A stretch of DNA of 64,000 bases from NCBI GenBank assembly GCA_020746995.1, contig JAGPXD010000002.1, positions 4,278,001 through 4,342,000 of the forward strand, written 5' to 3'. The DNA is from Plectosphaerella cucumerina (taxonomy: Eukaryota; Ascomycota; Sordariomycetes; Glomerellales; Plectosphaerellaceae). Numbering within the stretch: position 1 is the stretch's first letter; the number at the start of each line of letters is the position of its first letter. The position numbers and the translations under genes were made by a program. The notes beneath the pieces were generated by a model that was not told the origin of the DNA, ran no database searches, and saw only the letters and a list, made by a program, of their open reading frames with translations. Positions 31,903 to 42,210 of the stretch are shown here, piece after piece.

Positions 31903-33603
31903 TGCGCTGGCAGCAGTCTTGCACCCGAAGGGCTGAGGGGCAGTATCGAAATACCACAAGTCAGCTGCTTCGGAATCTTCGGACCTGTCATGTCGTTGAT
32001 TTGGCGTGCGTCCCGTGACTAGGCGAACTCCAGCCAGAGAAACGGCGATGCTCGGAATCTGTCGACGCCTGGCCCGAGACAAGAATAACCCTCCACCTCC
32101 GAACCACAAGACCCCTTACCCCTGATGCGCCGTTTTCTGTTTCCAATCACTGCTCCAAATCCTATTTTGGGGTCAATGTAGGCGAGCTTTGCAAGCCTCA
32201 TCGGAGCACCGAAAGCCGATGTGAGGGGTCGTGGCGGCTGATGTCTCCCGTGCCTGAAAAGTGAAAACGCCAACACGAGCGTCTCCGCGGCCCTGGATTG
32301 GTCCACGACGACGCTTGCATGGATGTTCCTGCCAACGGCGAGCAGCCACAGAAGTATCGTTGCTTCGGGCGTTATGTTGTGTCAAGACGTATTTTGGTCC
32401 TCAGCCTCGATCGCCGTTGTGGTGAGGGTGTCATGGCCAAAGCTCAGGATCGATCGAATAGGGGTCATGCTGCAAGTCGGGCACCCATGGTTAGCCCCTG
32501 AACTACCTTTCCGCCTTCTTGCTCTACTTTCAAGTTCTCATTGTGTTTGTTCAATCGCACCTATTGGTCTTTGTTGTCATGTGCCTTCACTGACTCTTTC
32601 ACCAGAGCGTTCATCAAAGCATGATGGAGTGGCTGGAATTAGCAACATCAACACAGCCTCAACTCCAGCTTGCTCTCCCTGAATACTCAGATCTGCCTTC
32701 AGATGTCCAGACGGTTACCATGGCTTGGTTCGGAACACTCTCGTCTCATTGCATGAAGCTACATGTACCAGCCTGTGCCACTCCGACATCGTGGTGGCCT
32801 CAAGTGAGACCACGCAGCAAACCCGGAACAAGCTGATCTCGCTTCCGTAGTAGTACCAGCAACTCTGTAAAGAACTGACGCCCACAGAACATCTAGCTTC
32901 AGCAGTCTCGTTCCCTGAAGCTGGCCGCCCGGACCCCGTCGCACCGTCATACCGACAGCTCATGACAGGACCTCAGCCCTACTGCATCCCCGCAGGTGTC
33001 ACAGGCACTGACCTGCTGCCACAGCTTCGTATTTCTCTGCATCACTGCCGAGGCTAGGGACGTGCCTGATGCTGATGATTGGCGTACCTCGCTGATCAGC
33101 CCCGGGGTCCGAAGCCACCGGGGGCTATCGTGATCAGGCAGCTTTGCCTGCAAGGTCGAGCCCGGTCTCGTCACACGTATAGGTCGCCCGCAACGGTCTG
33201 GGCCCTGGTGTGCGACTGTCTTGGGCAGAAGTTGTGGCCCGGAGGTCTAAGACAGGCTGAACCGCGGCTGAACTTTCCGAGGGCGTCCGTTCGGGGCACT
33301 GCCCGGGTGCCGTCCGCCTCGTTGGTGTTTTCGGGAATAGGGCATCGCCGCTCGGAGTTGTTGGGTGATGGAGGCGCAGGCCAGACCAACATAATGCTGT
33401 TCATCGGGTCTAGACTTGCTTGCTATTCGGAGAACAACGGACCTTGGCATTAAGACTGGCCAACAACATAGGCCTGAAATCTATAAAGATGGCAGCTCTA
33501 GTCGCCCCTTTGCTGCCACATCCCCAAGCCTCTCACTCATCTCATCTTTCAGCAACCTTCTCACACTCAGCTTCAAAGCACCGTTCTTACCTCAGCCATC
33601 AAA
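31903..33603. other. Intergenic, no gene recognised
   Basis: About 1.7 kb between two plus-strand genes. No open frame has family or splice support. A TATA element lies at the right end. Confidence 0.5.
33482..33488 (+). promoter_or_regulatory. TATA box of the DUF4360 gene
   Basis: TATAAAG lies 116 bp before the ATG at 33604, followed by a CT/CA-rich leader. Confidence 0.5.
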
Positions 33604-34316
33604 ATGTACTGGCCCTCTCTCCTCACCGTCTTCGCCGGCCTCGCCGCCGCTGTGCCCACCGCACCTGTTGCTCCCCCGAGCAAGGTCAAGATCCACGACG
33701 TCAGCCTCATCGGCTCCGGATGTCCCAACGAGAAGAGCGCCAAGGTGCTGGTTGATGCCACCGGCACTCTCTTCGAGGCGAGCTTCTCCAACTACATCAT
33801 CGAGTCGGGCCCCGGCACGGGCGCCAGCGACTGGCGCAAGAACTGCAGGCTCAGCATCAACCTCGAGTTTGATGCCGGCTACCAGTATGCCTCCCCCTGA
33901 ATTACGCTTCGGTCAACAACTAACAAAACGCAGATTCTCCATCATTGAGACCAGCATGACGGGCTTCGCCCAGATCCCCAAGAAAGCAAAGGGCTACTGC
34001 GACAACACCTTCTCCTTCACCGGCCAGCGCGATAAGATCGTTTACCCCCTCACTCTCAAGGGCCCCTACGAAGGCAACTTTGACCTCCAGACCAGCCCGG
34101 GCATCTCTTCCTGGTCTCCCTGCGGCGGAAGCACTGCCATTCTCAACATGAACACTCAGTGCAACCTCTCGCCCACCGACCTGAAGGCCTCCATCGCTGT
34201 AAGTCTGATCTTATCGAACATATGTTCTAACCAATCTCACACGTCATCAGGTCGACTCCGTCGGCGGAGCCCTCACCGTTCTCTTCTCCGTCCAGTGGCA
34301 GCGCTGCCGCAAGTAG
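33604..34316 (+). CDS. Secreted DUF4360-family protein
   Basis: Exons 33604-33884, 33934-34198 and 34251-34316 encode 203 residues. A signal peptide (residues 1-16) is followed by the DUF4360 pattern: SLIGSGCP near residue 38, the NCRLSINLEF block, YCDNTFSF and a C-terminal WQRC. Cysteines are few and paired as in secreted proteins of this family. The family is common in fungi and oomycetes; its molecular role is not established. Both introns (49 and 52 bp) have GTATGC/GTAAGT donors and CTAAC-type branch sites. Confidence 0.88.
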
Positions 34317-34818
34317 ACTTCCAGACCTCGATAGTCCTGCCGCGACTACCGTAGTCTGAAAGGCTTCCAGATTGTAAAGGCCCGATGTTTCGCGCGTCCG
34401 GCATCTTGGCCATGGGTTCTCTTTTCTTTCGTCTGGATGTCTCCAGCCGCTACTCTCCTTAAGGTTTGCCCTGAGAAGCTTGCCGCCATGTCCTCAGCTG
34501 CCATGTAGTTCTTCAATGCTTTGAATGAGAAACATGCGTTTTGCCCTGACCTCCCAATCTGTACTCATCACCTCAAATGGACCACGCGTGGGGATGAGAC
34601 GCCAAGATTTCACTTCTTTCAGCTGTCAAGACTGTGTTCTTGCTGCCGGGGTGCACGGATGACTGCTCCGTTAAGTACCTGGGTACGCACTGGAACGAAA
34701 CTAAACTTTACACATGACTTCGCTTCATGTGATGAAAACCGCGGCTCTTTAAATCAATTCCTGCTTCTTCAAACTACACCTCTCATGTGGGTAAATACTT
34801 GGCAGGTGCTCATATCTC
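34317..34818. other. Convergent intergenic region
   Basis: Probable 3' UTRs of the DUF4360 gene and the ankyrin gene. Nothing else seen. Confidence 0.5.
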
Positions 34819-37002
34819 TCATTCCCAACCTGGAAGCTCCGTCAGCAACTCGACGTTCTCCAACAAGGCTTTTGCCCGGTAGTTTCCGTAAAGGACGTCA
34901 AGCTCCTGTTCGACGTCCGCTCGCATGTTGACCAAAACATGCCCCAGAAGCATTTCGATCGGGCTGCTTTTATCCGGTCTTATCCCCCTCCCATTCTCAA
35001 TGTCCAGCTTGAAACATGTTTTCAAAATCCATTGCAGGTTGTCTCGCATCCGCTCGATGAGGCTTTCCTGGTCCCGGAACGTGCACCACTCTTTGAAGTA
35101 GCTTTGTTGAGGTTTGCTCGGGGTCGATGTGAGGAACATTTGCCAAGCTTCCAGGACTGAATCTTCCACATCGGCATTATGCCACACCACATCTGCTAAT
35201 TCGGCAGGAGTCGCCCTCGCAGAAGCCGTGGCGAACTGATAGCCCCAGGCTTTTGCTCGCCAGTCATCGTCAGAAGGAACAATCATGCTTGACACCATCT
35301 CAATCGCGGTGAAGCCTGGGGCGACGAAGTCGATCTGGTGGTGGGTGAAGATCTCAATCCAAAGGCGCAGATTGTGGAAGGTTGAGGTAGATATGGGCAC
35401 GACACCCTCATTATCTTGTTTGAGCACTGCAATTCGAGTTTGGAACGTTGTGAGCTCTTCCTTGTGGTTGCTTTGCTTCAGGTCTAAAACAGAGTCCAGT
35501 TCAGCCAAGCAAAGAGTGTTGTAGATCGACAAGTAAGGGCGTAATGTATCGGTGATTGGTGTCGTCGTGTGTTTGATCATGTTCTGAAGCAGCATGCGTG
35601 TCTTCGATCGCAAGTTGATGGCCACGTCAATGGATAGAGACTGATCAAATGGGCTGATATTATGCCATTTCAAAAACCGCGATTGCTCTTCAAGGACGTG
35701 TGATGCATTTAGCATGTCAGGGTACAAGTTGGCGAAGGCCGGATCCCGGACGAAACGTGGACTGTCTCTGTAAACAGAAGCAATGTATGCCCAAAAAGTC
35801 GTGGACGTTTTTCGGTAGACTTCGCTTCCATTTGCGATGAGTTTTCGAGCGACTTTGGCGTCCACATGAGGGAGCATTGCAAAATGAAGCAATGGTATTT
35901 GCGAATCCGACCAGAGCGCGTCATTGTTGAGATCAAGTCCAGCTGCGATGAACATGTCGACAAGCTGCAGTAGCTTATCCGTAGAACCGGGGTACCAACG
36001 CACGTACTTGAGCGACGAGAAGGCATACCAGATTGCCGAGTTGTAGCCCATCTCGGTTTCTGTTTTGAATACAAGTTCGTGGTCCAGATGTTCAAGGCTC
36101 ATAGGTTGCCTTTTCGAGGCGATCCAGGACGTGCTAGCCTTCATCGATTGTCCTGCCTGAACAAGAAGCCTTGCCGTTTCAACTTGTCCTCTCTCGCAAG
36201 CTAAGATGAGTGGAGGCACCTCGCTGACTTGGGCAACCATGCTGCAGGCACCGTCTTCGATGGCCAAGGCAATCGCCGAAGGCTCAGCGTCTCGTAGGAT
36301 CATCCAGCTTAGGAGATCACAAGGTATCCTCACCGGATCACGCCGTACTTTGTCTTGGTGTACCGAGAAGTGAAGTCGGGGCGTGAGCCCAATCTCGCGA
36401 AAGAACTCGTAAACGGATCGGTGTTTTACGAGGTAAAACGGGCTGAGGTAATCCATTGAAAGAGACTTGTTCCCATACTCGGGCGTCCATTCGTAATAAG
36501 CGTGGGCATGGAGGAGTAGGTTCCTGTCGAAATCAACCTTTCGGTCATGCAGCAGTCGAAGAATCTCGACATGACCACCCTCAATGGCCAGGGCCAGCGG
36601 TGTGACCCTCGCGGCGTTGTGGCGATCATGGATATATGGCAGATCTACGCCATCGGGTTCATATAGCCAGTCGAATCGACGCATCAAATGCACCTTCATG
36701 TTCGAGGGCACTTTCCAAACGCAAAAACCATTTCTCCTCTGTGAGTAATCGATAGAAGCGGGAAGAGTCTCGTCGGCAGAGGCTCCGGCGTCGAGCAGCA
36801 AGCGGCCATACTCTGCGAAACCACGTTTGCAGGCGCCGAGAAACCTGAGCTGCCGATCTTTTTCGTTTCGGCAATCCCGGGGGAGAACTCGATAGTCGCA
36901 ACCTTTCACCGCCGAGAAAAAGTTTCCAAGATCTCTGCCGTGATTTAACTCCTCAAGGATAAGAGTCAGAAGTTCCGGAGGCAGGGATGTGATTGATGCC
37001 AT
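34819..37002 (-). CDS. F-box-like ankyrin-repeat protein
   Basis: A single exon encodes 727 residues. Residues 6-40 (SLPPELLTLILEEL onward) match the start of an F-box-like motif, which would connect to Skp1 in an SCF ubiquitin ligase. Degenerate ankyrin units follow: GACKRGFAEYGRLLLDAGA near 50-70, TPLALAIEGGHVEILRLL near 130, PLILACERGQVETARLLVQAG near 260, and a further one near 350-390. The C-terminal 300 residues have no recognised domain. Fungal genomes carry many such genes with diverse targets, so no substrate is proposed. Confidence 0.75.
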   Translation of the reverse strand: MASITSLPPELLTLILEELNHGRDLGNFFSAVKGCDYRVLPRDCRNEKDRQLRFLGACKRGFAEYGRLLLDAGASADETLPASIDYSQRRNGFCVWKVPSNMKVHLMRRFDWLYEPDGVDLPYIHDRHNAARVTPLALAIEGGHVEILRLLHDRKVDFDRNLLLHAHAYYEWTPEYGNKSLSMDYLSPFYLVKHRSVYEFFREIGLTPRLHFSVHQDKVRRDPVRIPCDLLSWMILRDAEPSAIALAIEDGACSMVAQVSEVPPLILACERGQVETARLLVQAGQSMKASTSWIASKRQPMSLEHLDHELVFKTETEMGYNSAIWYAFSSLKYVRWYPGSTDKLLQLVDMFIAAGLDLNNDALWSDSQIPLLHFAMLPHVDAKVARKLIANGSEVYRKTSTTFWAYIASVYRDSPRFVRDPAFANLYPDMLNASHVLEEQSRFLKWHNISPFDQSLSIDVAINLRSKTRMLLQNMIKHTTTPITDTLRPYLSIYNTLCLAELDSVLDLKQSNHKEELTTFQTRIAVLKQDNEGVVPISTSTFHNLRLWIEIFTHHQIDFVAPGFTAIEMVSSMIVPSDDDWRAKAWGYQFATASARATPAELADVVWHNADVEDSVLEAWQMFLTSTPSKPQQSYFKEWCTFRDQESLIERMRDNLQWILKTCFKLDIENGRGIRPDKSSPIEMLLGHVLVNMRADVEQELDVLYGNYRAKALLENVELLTELPGWE

Positions 37003-38344
37003 TGTGTTAGCAGACTGACAACAGGGTCAAGGTCCAGAAACCGTGGAGAGTTAAGTGGAAAAGGTGGATGAATGGAAAGAAGAACGAATCGTTTGCTTTT
37101 TGGGAGGCTGGCAAGCTTTTAAATAGACTCTTGATGAAGGGCGGGCAGTGGCGTACCTCACTCTGGGTGAGGTGGTTGGGTGGATGCCTGACGCCCGCCA
37201 GCCTGACCTTCAATGTGTTACCGTGCCGCCGCCACTAAAGCCTCGAAATCCCGCCTGGACTTCATGAGTCTGCTGCCACCCTCTCAGCTTGCCGTCCACT
37301 CCTATGTCGCCTCCAATCAGGAACTTTTACCACGTGCTCTGCACTGGGAGGAGTACAACGGGTCCATTCGAAGATGGCCAATGAGCCTGAAAGACCAGAC
37401 GCCACATTCGTCCAAACCTTAAGCATGAGCTCCCAGCTCAGTGGTTGATTGTTCTCTGGGGCTCTGGTGGCTTCAACTTCCCGTTTTGGGGCGTCGCCTC
37501 CTCATAACCTTGCCGGAACCGGCCCGGACCATCCAGGCGCCGCGGCAAGTCGTGGCCGCACCATTTGTAGCTACCGATTATCATTTGGCTAGGTATACAG
37601 GCTTGGTCGACAGGTCATCTGAGGTTATCACAGCTTGTGTAGTCAGTTTCAACGGGATAAACGATACGAGTAGCTGCATCTGCACCTACTGTCAATTTTG
37701 AGCGACGAAGGTAGCACACCTCAATTCTTCAAGCCACGGTATTTTCATTCTTGACAGAAACAGGTGCGAGCCCAAACCAACATGTGTCTCCGTTGAAGGA
37801 ACACAACCTGTGGCCAGTAGAGGCTCCATTGACTGGCACTCAACACCATGCCTTTGTTTCCCGTCTGGGCTGTCTCTGCTCCTTCACACAACAAGCCTGT
37901 CAAAGAGTTGACTCAGCAATGTAAAAGCTTCCAATACAATATCTATCTTCAAAGACTGTCATTGTACCTGACACACCCTCGTCGGTCTTCCGTCCGATCA
38001 TCGTGAGGTTCGTGATGCATGTTGAACTACAGCTCCTGGATATGATACACTTCACATGCTGGGAAACCAGACGATGAATTGAACTCCTCTTCATTGCTGT
38101 CCCTCTGACAGGCCGACGGTCTTCAGCCTGGTTCAGCTACTCGCGAATATTCTTGCTGTCTCTGCGTCAGGGACAACCTCCAGAAACCTATATCTTGACG
38201 TTGAAATCCGCAACGTTCACCATTCTCTTATCCGCATCAAACAGCACGAGAAACACTGACAGAGACATCATCCTTGAGGAAACCCTCAACGACACCACAA
38301 GCAAAAAGGCACCAAGAAATCTTTTAAGACATTCAACCATCAAG
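37003..38344. other. Divergent intergenic region
   Basis: About 1.3 kb. A TATTTAAAA element on the minus strand (37117-37125) may serve the ankyrin gene. No gene is supported. Confidence 0.45.
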
Positions 38345-39166
38345 ATGACCAAGATTCAGATCAACAAGGACGACTCCGCCTGGAACATGGCCTCCGAAAG
38401 CGCCTCCCGGGACACTGGGGACAGCATCAACGCTTCCCGGTTCGATTCTTCGGATTCTGAGGCCGAGTTTGTTGACTCCCACGAGGATCAGCAAACCTGG
38501 GTTGAGGTTCAGCAGATTCAACCTCGAGCCGTCGTGACCGAGGCCGACGCCGTGGCCTTCATCGAGGCGAGCCTTTCTGCGCCTACAATGACCCCGGCAG
38601 AGGTGTACCGCTGTAACCATCCCGATCGCCACCCTGCCTACGGCCCCCCTCTCACCATGGAATTTTGTCCTCGCCAGAGTGAGGAGCAGGCTCTCGCCGA
38701 CGCTGCTTCGCGTCCTCAGCGCCAGTGGCTGATCCCGATGCACGACATTGTGACCAACCCGCTTGTCTCGGCCGCGCAGTTCATGGCTGTCAACCTCCTT
38801 CGTCGGCAGTATGGTCCTGCAGATTGGACCGCCTACCAGATTGCGTTCCGCAGGGTGAACCCCCCTGAGCCAATTGAAGAGGGTTGGGTCCTTGACGGTG
38901 AGTTGGTGACCATCGAGGAGAAACAGGAGGATGAGAATGGAAAGACCAATGACGTCAAGGGCAAGAGCAAGGAGACCAAGGAGGAGAACACTCAGGACCA
39001 CATCGAGGATAATTGGGAGGAGGTTCCCGAGATCTACTGCCGTCTTCCGTCAAGGGAGTATCCTGCTCCCCCGACAATCATGGAGCGTGGCAAAAAGGTT
39101 GCCGGCGCAGTCCAGAAGGATGTGGCAAAGAAGATTGACACCGCCACCCGTCTTGTCACCAAGTGA
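38345..39166 (+). CDS. Hypothetical acidic protein
   Basis: A single exon encodes 273 residues from the first ATG; the open frame extends 64 codons further upstream but contains no ATG there. The protein is hydrophilic and acidic, without signal peptide or membrane segment. A central part contains YRCNHPDRHPAYGPP and MEFCPRQSEEQAL. A Lys/Glu-rich stretch (about 210-240) is probably coiled or disordered, and a short amphipathic C-terminus (GKKVAGAVQKDVAKKID) follows. I do not recognise the family, and no function is proposed. Confidence 0.65.
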   Translation: MTKIQINKDDSAWNMASESASRDTGDSINASRFDSSDSEAEFVDSHEDQQTWVEVQQIQPRAVVTEADAVAFIEASLSAPTMTPAEVYRCNHPDRHPAYGPPLTMEFCPRQSEEQALADAASRPQRQWLIPMHDIVTNPLVSAAQFMAVNLLRRQYGPADWTAYQIAFRRVNPPEPIEEGWVLDGELVTIEEKQEDENGKTNDVKGKSKETKEENTQDHIEDNWEEVPEIYCRLPSREYPAPPTIMERGKKVAGAVQKDVAKKIDTATRLVTK

Positions 39167-39966
39167 GGGACAGACATGGACTCTGCTTCAAGTGGAATTT
39201 CAAGGCTAAGGGACTTGGGCACATAACAATTCGGGCAGGACCCCGAAGGAATGCGGGGGACAAGAATCTTAGATTGCATACTTGGGCGGAGAATAATCTA
39301 CTGAGAGTTGAATATTTGATGTGTAAAAGCTAATGTGACAGTGATGACCGGAGACAAAGGCAAGCTGTCCAAACAGCCTATGTGAGGAACCTGGCCTTGG
39401 TGTCCTGGATGTCGTAAGTATTGTGAACCTCCTCGATTTGAAACAATGCGGTCAAGAATCCGCAACCAAATTGATAAGTTATGGTGGCTTCTTTGATCCA
39501 ATCACAGGGGTTTTGTTGTCATCAGTTGTCCATCTGCGTAGACCAGGGCATGCAGTGATATGACATGATGCCACTGAAACGGGCAACTGCATGCTCCTCA
39601 GGCAGTCACAGGTGTCAACCAGTACTTTCCCTACTACCTGTTTTCCTACTCATCTCACTCGATGAGGTTGGTTGGTCAGCTACTGACCTACCTCAGAACT
39701 GTAGGCCACTGGCTTGAAGCACTGCAACTGGCACCTTCTTGCATGCACTGCGGGTAAATCAAACGCTCCAGGTGCGACAGGCAACTGCCCTTTCAACTGC
39801 AGGCTCTTCCTCATCAGGCACCTACCCTCAGCACCACAACTCGGGTTCCACCCATCACAACACACCTCCTTTCATCACCATCACCACCACGTGTGACGTC
39901 ACGTGCTCCCATCCAAATCACCACAGAATCACGTGCACGCATCCAAATCAGGAGGAATTGTCGACC
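39167..39966. other. Promoter region of the MYND gene
   Basis: About 800 bp. The last 80 bp hold three CACGTG boxes, one TGACGTCA and a 21-bp direct repeat, described separately. Confidence 0.55.
39888..39950 (+). promoter_or_regulatory. CRE/E-box cluster with 21-bp direct repeat
   Basis: CACGTG occurs at 39888-39893, 39900-39905 and 39930-39935, and TGACGTCA at 39894-39901 overlaps the second. The segments 39900-39920 and 39930-39950 match at 19 of 21 positions, each starting with CACGTG and ending ATCCAAATCA, with a 30-bp period. The array ends 16 bp before the proposed ATG, so it is in the 5' leader or core promoter. Confidence 0.55.
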
Positions 39967-41805
39967 ATGGCACCCAAAAAGGCAAGTCATCCTCACCAAT
40001 CGCCTATTCACGATTTCTACTAACTCTCGGCTGTTCGTGCAGCTCTCAAAGGCTGCGAAGAGGGCCATCAGCAAGGCAATCAAAGCATCTCAGAAGAATT
40101 CTTCCGCTGAATCCAGCAAGAAGACTCCCGAAGAGGCTCCCAAGAACTCTGAGACTCCTCAGACGCCCACAAACAAGTCTCCTGAGAATCTCCCCTCGAC
40201 ACCACCCAACAAGACAATCATGGCTTCCCCCAAGACACCCACCAAGCCACCCTTCTGGCACCCTGATCCCCCTCCCGGCTTCGCCAAGACCATCCGCTTC
40301 GACCGCATCCCGGGCTCTAACCCCCTCAAGCTCCTCTTCGAGCGCCTCCCCAGTACCTACGCCGACAACGAGGCCTCCTGGGACGTGGAAGGCCGCGATC
40401 GCCTCGACCGTGCCTTTGTCTTCGTCCTTTGGGGCTTCGCAAACTCAGACCGAGATGCTGTCGTCTCCCTCTCCAACAGCCGAGAGGCCGGCCTCCTTTG
40501 GGACGTTGCCCGCGACGCCTTCACTCTCGAGGACCCCACCGACCTCAACAAAACCAAGAACTACTTCCTCCAGGGCCTCGCTCAGCTCCTTACGGACAAC
40601 CCCTCCTCCACCGATCTCATGACCACCGGCCCCGTCCACTCGGACAACCTAATCAGCAATGCCCCCTGGGGTGTCATGGCCGACTGGATCGCCATGGGCC
40701 GCGTCGACACGGACAGCCTCGGCACCGCCTGGGAGCGACACACCGACCGCAACGAGCTCGAGGTCATCAAAGCCTGGACCTGCTACTCGTGCGAGGCCAG
40801 GATTCAGGGACAGATCCTCTACTGCGGCTTCTGCGGCCATCCCGAGTATGCGCAGATGAACGGCGTGCGCTACTGCAGCGAGGAGTGCCAGAAAATCGAC
40901 TGGCGCGAACACAAGGAAGAGTGCTCGCAGCGTCGCTTCTTCTTCCGCGGCTGCGAGATCTTCAAGTACATCGCTCACGACTTCCAGGTGGTGACCTACA
41001 CCAAGTGGCCCCGTGGCCTCGCCTCGCATGTCGACACGGCTTTCCGCAGGGCCGCGGACGAGGACGTGGATAAGCAGAGGGAAGAGGCGGACGAACACAA
41101 GCACACGGACACCTCTTGCCCAAGCATCAGCTTCTTCACACGCCTCGCTTGGGACCAGCCCGACATCTACGCCGTTCTGCGCCCCCTGATCTCCAACATC
41201 TTCAAGGGTGCGCCACCCCCTGACTTCCTCCCCACCTAGATACCACAAGCTAACCACTGCCAGGCCTCTGCCAGCAAGTGTCAATCCTCAAGGTCTACAT
41301 GCGAAACGCCCGGGACGTCATTAGTCGCACCCACGACATCTCCATCAACCCGGGCTGCACGGGCACGATCAAGGAGAAGCAGCCCATGTTCCACCCTCAC
41401 TCCGTCCTCTACCTCCGAATCAAGACCGGCGAGGAGTTCATCATCGACCTTCACTCGAACGTCTTCGGCTTCGCGACAGATGTCATTCCCTTCAACGTCT
41501 TCATCCGCTCCCGCGTCGCTGGCATCATCTCCATCACCGACCCGCTTGACGACAATCGCGCGGAAGAATGGGCGCCCGATTGCATGCGCGAGATTCAGCA
41601 TGGTCGCCATGAACTCATGAAAGCCTTCCTCAGACGCTCCAAGGTTCTTATCAAGGAGGAGTGCAAGGCCAAGAACATTCAGACAAGCATCTGCCAGATC
41701 TGCCATCTCAGAGACCCCCTGTATGAGGACATTCGGATCAAGCTCTGTGCCTCCTCGCGGCCTGTTCTTGAGGGACTCTACCAGGGAAACCTGCCGTACC
41801 ATTGA
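39967..41805 (+). CDS. MYND-type zinc-finger protein
   Basis: Exons 39967-39981, 40043-41207 and 41264-41805 encode 573 residues. The first intron uses a GC donor (GCAAGT) with a ctactaac branch site and TGCAG acceptor. Without it the long frame has no ATG until M65 (40220), which is the alternative start. The MYND finger spans 252-299, with ligands C252, C255, C266, C269, C283, C287, H295 and C299. MYND fingers bind proline-rich partners. No SET domain is visible. The N-terminal 70 residues are Lys/Pro/Ser-rich. Flanking regions have no recognised domain, so function beyond protein interaction is open. Confidence 0.8.
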
Positions 41806-42210
41806 GGGAATGAATCTCAATCTCAGGGATTGGGAGGACAACAAGGGTTGGTTATGGTAGCCTGGATAGTTTTGTTCATGTATCAACTTTGATCAAAAGT
41901 CATCACAATGCCAAGTGTGGTCATGGGAATAGTAAACTTGCTAATTAACTGCCGTCCACAACCGATTGTGCTATCTTACAAGTCGCAAAAGTCAAAGCAG
42001 AACCAAGAATCAAGGACGAGTTGCGCCGGCGTTCCATACCCATCCACTTGCGGGATGCCTTGGCTCCCAACCCTGATATCATCGAAATGCATGCGACCAC
42101 GGAAACCCGCGGATGTCCACTTGACGTTAATTTTCATCCTTCATACTCGTTGGCCTGTCAGGGTGCCTGACGCCGTGAAAGGTTGCCGGATCTTGTCGTG
42201 TGACGAGCGC
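41806..42210. other. Convergent intergenic region
   Basis: Probable 3' UTRs of the MYND and Ish1-like genes. Nothing else seen. Confidence 0.5.

Noticed and set aside
39893..41239. Unspliced longer MYND frame beginning before the promoter repeats
   Set aside because: It has no ATG start, and it would translate the CRE/E-box repeat region. The GC-AG intron model or the M65 start is better.
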